This document shows, one piece after another, positions 61,367 to 64,000 of a stretch of 64,000 bases of DNA (the first letter of the stretch is position 1; every line of letters starts with the position of its first letter). The stretch comes from Antedon bifida (Eukaryota > Echinodermata > Crinoidea > Comatulida > Antedonidae). The notes under the pieces were generated by a model. It was not told the origin of the DNA. It saw nothing but the letters and a program-made list of their open reading frames with translations, and searched no databases. The translations under genes were made by a program, and so were the position numbers. The stretch is from NCBI GenBank assembly GCA_963402885.1, contig OY727101.1:14608417-14672416 (forward strand), given 5' to 3'.

Positions 61367-61418
61367 CAAAGCGCGGATGATGCAACAGCAGCAGCAGATG
61401 CTGGTTTACCAGAAGTAG
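61367..61418 (+). other. Candidate 5' UTR exon of ASNS
   Basis: A strong pyrimidine tract and CAG acceptor precede 52 bases rich in CAG, followed by a consensus donor (gtaagc). Joined to the ASNS exon acceptor at 62953 it leaves an open frame into the ASNS ATG, encoding an Ala/Asp-rich stretch. However, ASNS needs a Cys exposed next to the initiator Met, so a non-coding role is more likely. It also contains a 13-codon ORF starting ATGATG with five Gln codons and ending in TAG at the donor. Confidence 0.35.
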
Positions 61419-62290
61419 GTAAGCATGCTTCTAATCTATTTTATTGAATATCCTAGGCCTAGGGTGTGTTAATTTGGTTTTTTAACAATCAGATTTTTGA
61501 AGAAGGCCAGGATGTTGTAAGTAAAACCATATATAGGCTAGGGCCTAGGAGTAGCCTAGGCTAAATTGGCTGGTACTTGTTTAATTTAAAAAAACATTAA
61601 AACAATACTGATGTTATAAAAAAAAATTAAATACTACTATACAAAAACTTGCTTTTTATAGTCACCTTGTTCATCTGACATAACAAACTAACTACGAATA
61701 AATATATAAAATATGCAACTATAATGTATTGCAACTTAATTTATATTTTTAGAAAAATTTACTGATCAGAAACACTTGAATGAACATGAATTTATCCGTT
61801 TATAATTAGCGAATACAATGAAAAACGTTACGGCAAATTTCAAAAAGTGACGTATCTTTGAAGTTAAAAATATACTATTTCTTATGCACCCAAATGAATA
61901 AAAATGATATGTCTGGAAAGAGCTTTTTAAGGGTTTATTTATATATATTTATGATTTAAATTTATTAAATATTTTAATAGAAAACGCGAGTTAAAAATGA
62001 GGTACAAAAGAAAATAAGTTGGGAAAACACATTTCTGTGGAGTTGGATTATATAGTTTCTAGTTCCTAGTTCCTCATTCAAATTCAACTAAAGGGACAAG
62101 TCACAAATATTTACAAAACAGATTTTAATCTGTAATAACTGTTTAATTGAGTAGTTATTGCATAACCAGGTTGGCAAATGGTAAAGTAGGTCAAGGGTCA
62201 TCGATCCATACCAAAATATTTTGAAAACAATTAAGTAGGTTTAAGTATAAGTAAGCAAGGAAAGAGCTCAGCTTGTTGTTACTTTTGTTG

Positions 62291-62600
62291 AGTGGAGCAC
62301 TGTGGCGCAGTGGTTAGAGCATTGGACTTGCAATCAAGAGGTTGTTGGTTCAAGCCCCGGCTCGGTCACTGCAGTGTTGAGTCCTTGAGCAAGATTCTTT
62401 ATCCACATTGTTCCTCCCCACTCAGGTGATAGAAATGGGTACCGGTATGTAAAAAGTACTGGGAAGGTAAATCAGACTCGTTTGTGCGGGAGGAGTGGCG
62501 TACCCCCCACAGACATACACACTCAGTGAAGTCTGGAAATGGAGATGGGCACCACGGCCGTTAGCATTAGCTTAGGTTTTGACTTTACCTTTTTACCTTG
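62291..62600 (+). mobile_element. tRNA-derived SINE
   Basis: The head has a pol III A-box-like word 'tgtggcgcagtggttagagc' and a B-box ggttcaagccc at 62347-62357, spaced as in a tRNA. The body follows ('gagtccttgagcaagattct', 'tcctccccactcaggtgata'), ending near 62600 in T-rich sequence. Fish and invertebrate SINEs have very similar tRNA heads and 'ttgagcaag' bodies. Confidence 0.85.
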
Positions 62601-62953
62601 TTGAAATGCTTGCTATACCTTATTGGACTCTATACCTTATTGGAAACTATACTTTGTTGAATACTGAATTGTTGAATACTTATATCTATTGAGTGTTTAT
62701 ATACATCTTATACTTATTTATGGAAACCAGCAATATTCCACACCTGGGGTGCTACAGTAATGCAGTATTAAATAATATAATATATATACAAATAATATAA
62801 TAACAAACTTGATAAATCATAGAATTATTTCCTAGAAGCCCTGATCCAATGCAGCTATTCACCTTTGACACATTTAAACAATGTGGTTGGAAAAAAATGC
62901 TAACAGATATAATAAAAAAATATCGCACACATTTCATGTTTCTTTATTTTCAG

Positions 62954-63211
62954 AAATTAAAATTGTAACAGAAACTATGTGCGGAATTTGGGCAATATTT
63001 GGTAGCAATGAAGATGTACACAAGTACATTGAGAGTGCTGGCAAGATTAAGCATCGGGGCCCGGATGCCTTCTGTCTTAAAAATGTCTATCATCTAGCCA
63101 ACTGCTTGTTTGGGTTCTATTATGGATGATTTTTGTACGCAGCCAATGAGATTAAAGGCGTATCCTCACATATGGATGATGTACAATGGAGAAATATACA
63201 ACTTCGTAAAG
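62954..63211 (+). pseudogene. ASNS: Asparagine synthetase first coding exon, frame broken
   Basis: Glutamine-dependent asparagine synthetase makes Asn from Asp, Gln and ATP. After an acceptor at 62953, the ATG at 62977 opens MCGIWAIFGSNEDVHK with the essential N-terminal Cys2, then KHRGPDAF (glutaminase motif) and FGFYYG, and stops at TGA 63127-63129. In the next frame, from about 63140, the expected continuation resumes: QPMRLKAYPHIWMMYNGEIYNF, ending at a possible donor (AAG|gtgatg, 63211). The family has about 12 residues between FGF and QP; here only 22 nt remain, a net loss near 14 nt. Downstream exons are beyond the window. This is either a pseudogene, a null allele, or a sequence error. 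The neighbouring genes NARS1 and ASPG also handle asparagine. Confidence 0.8.
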
Positions 63212-63274
63212 GTGATGGAATATAGTCAACATTTAAAAAAAATAAACTTTAATTTAAATACTGTGTAATAGCAT

Positions 63275-63470
63275 TTTAAAGTCCCATTCCCTACGTTTTT
63301 TAGATCGTAATTTACGGTCACCAGCTACATTTAACGTAAAAATAAATACTATATGGTCCTATTGCGAAGATCTTTTTGTCTTTAAGCTGTTAAAATGTGA
63401 AAAAAGTAACACGATTCTAATAATTTAAACGGCCCGCTATAAATCCCAACATGCATTGCGCGCGAATTGA
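63275..63470 (+). mobile_element. MITE-C copy
   Basis: 'taaagtcccattccctacgt' on the left and 'tataaatcccaacatgcatt' on the right match the copy at 31655-31830 in reverse orientation. Confidence 0.65.
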
Positions 63471-63539
63471 TATTTTCGTTTTTCTTCTGCGATTCACCCA
63501 CTTTCGATCGACTGTGAAGCCAAAACAAATGGAAGAATG

Positions 63540-63784
63540 TAACATAATAGTTATCCACTTTGACCGAAAATGTATTTACCTGAAAAAAACTGTAATTTAA
63601 TGTAAAAAATAGTCAAATCGGCTGCCAGTTTTTGGTTGAATTTAACGATTTGTTTTGTCATTTTATAAGTGAAAACATTTTTTTTTTTTTTTGTACTTCA
63701 TTAAATCTCTACACAATAACACATTCAAAGTCTGGTTGATTTAATGTTCATTTTTCATGTTTTGGGGGGACAATACATCTTTAA
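63540..63784 (+). mobile_element. MITE-B copy, 5'-truncated
   Basis: Begins inside the family at 'aacataatagttatccactt' and ends 'ggggacaatacatctttaa'. The left terminal repeat is missing. Confidence 0.8.
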
Positions 63785-64000
63785 AACTAACCAAGAGGTC
63801 GCAGGACTGAATCTGATCAGAATACATTTATTACTAAATATTTTCCAAGAATCTTTCTTTCTCTTTATTATTTTATATTAATAGTTCACAATTGGCAAGA
63901 CAAACTCTAACATTAAAATAATATTTATGGTTATTTTCTCATCATTCTTGCCAATTACAAAAGCACATAATGTCGACCAAAAACAATTATTTTCACATTA

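Overview
The window is nuclear DNA of an animal. It is AT-rich and has spliced genes with short exons and introns of roughly 100-2000 bp. It is dense in small inverted-repeat transposons (MITEs), minisatellites and non-LTR retrotransposon remnants. The intron-exon style, the frequent 'aggcctaggc' words, a tRNA-derived SINE and close similarity of the proteins to deuterostome orthologues suggest a marine invertebrate deuterostome, most likely an echinoderm. I cannot resolve the class from sequence alone.

Layout, left to right. (1) 29-2987, plus strand: the last four coding exons of striatin (WD40 propeller). Its introns hold a large 18-19 bp minisatellite, and its last 3' splice site is triplicated. 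(2) 2988-7366: striatin 3' flank with a Helitron-like element. (3) 7394-23682, plus strand: a complete cobalamin-dependent methionine synthase gene (MTR), reassembled here as 24 coding exons and 1251 codons before the stop. (4) 23683-34567: about 11 kb without a recognised gene. It contains a large inverted-repeat (foldback) structure bounded by two 5S-rRNA-like direct repeats. (5) 42450-35028, minus strand: a complete type I L-asparaginase (ASPG, 8 coding exons, 401 aa) with a Lys/Glu-rich tail instead of ankyrin repeats. (6) 42451-48331: the divergent ASPG/NARS1 intergenic region. It has inverted repeat arrays near both promoters, a LINE fragment and several MITEs. (7) 48332-57084, plus strand: a complete cytosolic asparaginyl-tRNA synthetase (NARS1, 20 coding exons, 549 aa). 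(8) 57085-62953: intergenic, with a minisatellite, a possible short membrane-protein exon and a tRNA-derived SINE. (9) 62954-63211, plus strand: a first coding exon of asparagine synthetase (ASNS) whose reading frame is broken.

The main biological observation is that three consecutive recognised genes all act on asparagine: ASPG hydrolyses it, NARS1 loads it on tRNA and ASNS makes it. ASPG and NARS1 are transcribed divergently. The next gene upstream, MTR, belongs to methionine/folate metabolism. All exon models were built by eye from splice consensus, phase agreement and remembered family similarity. No alignments or searches were run.
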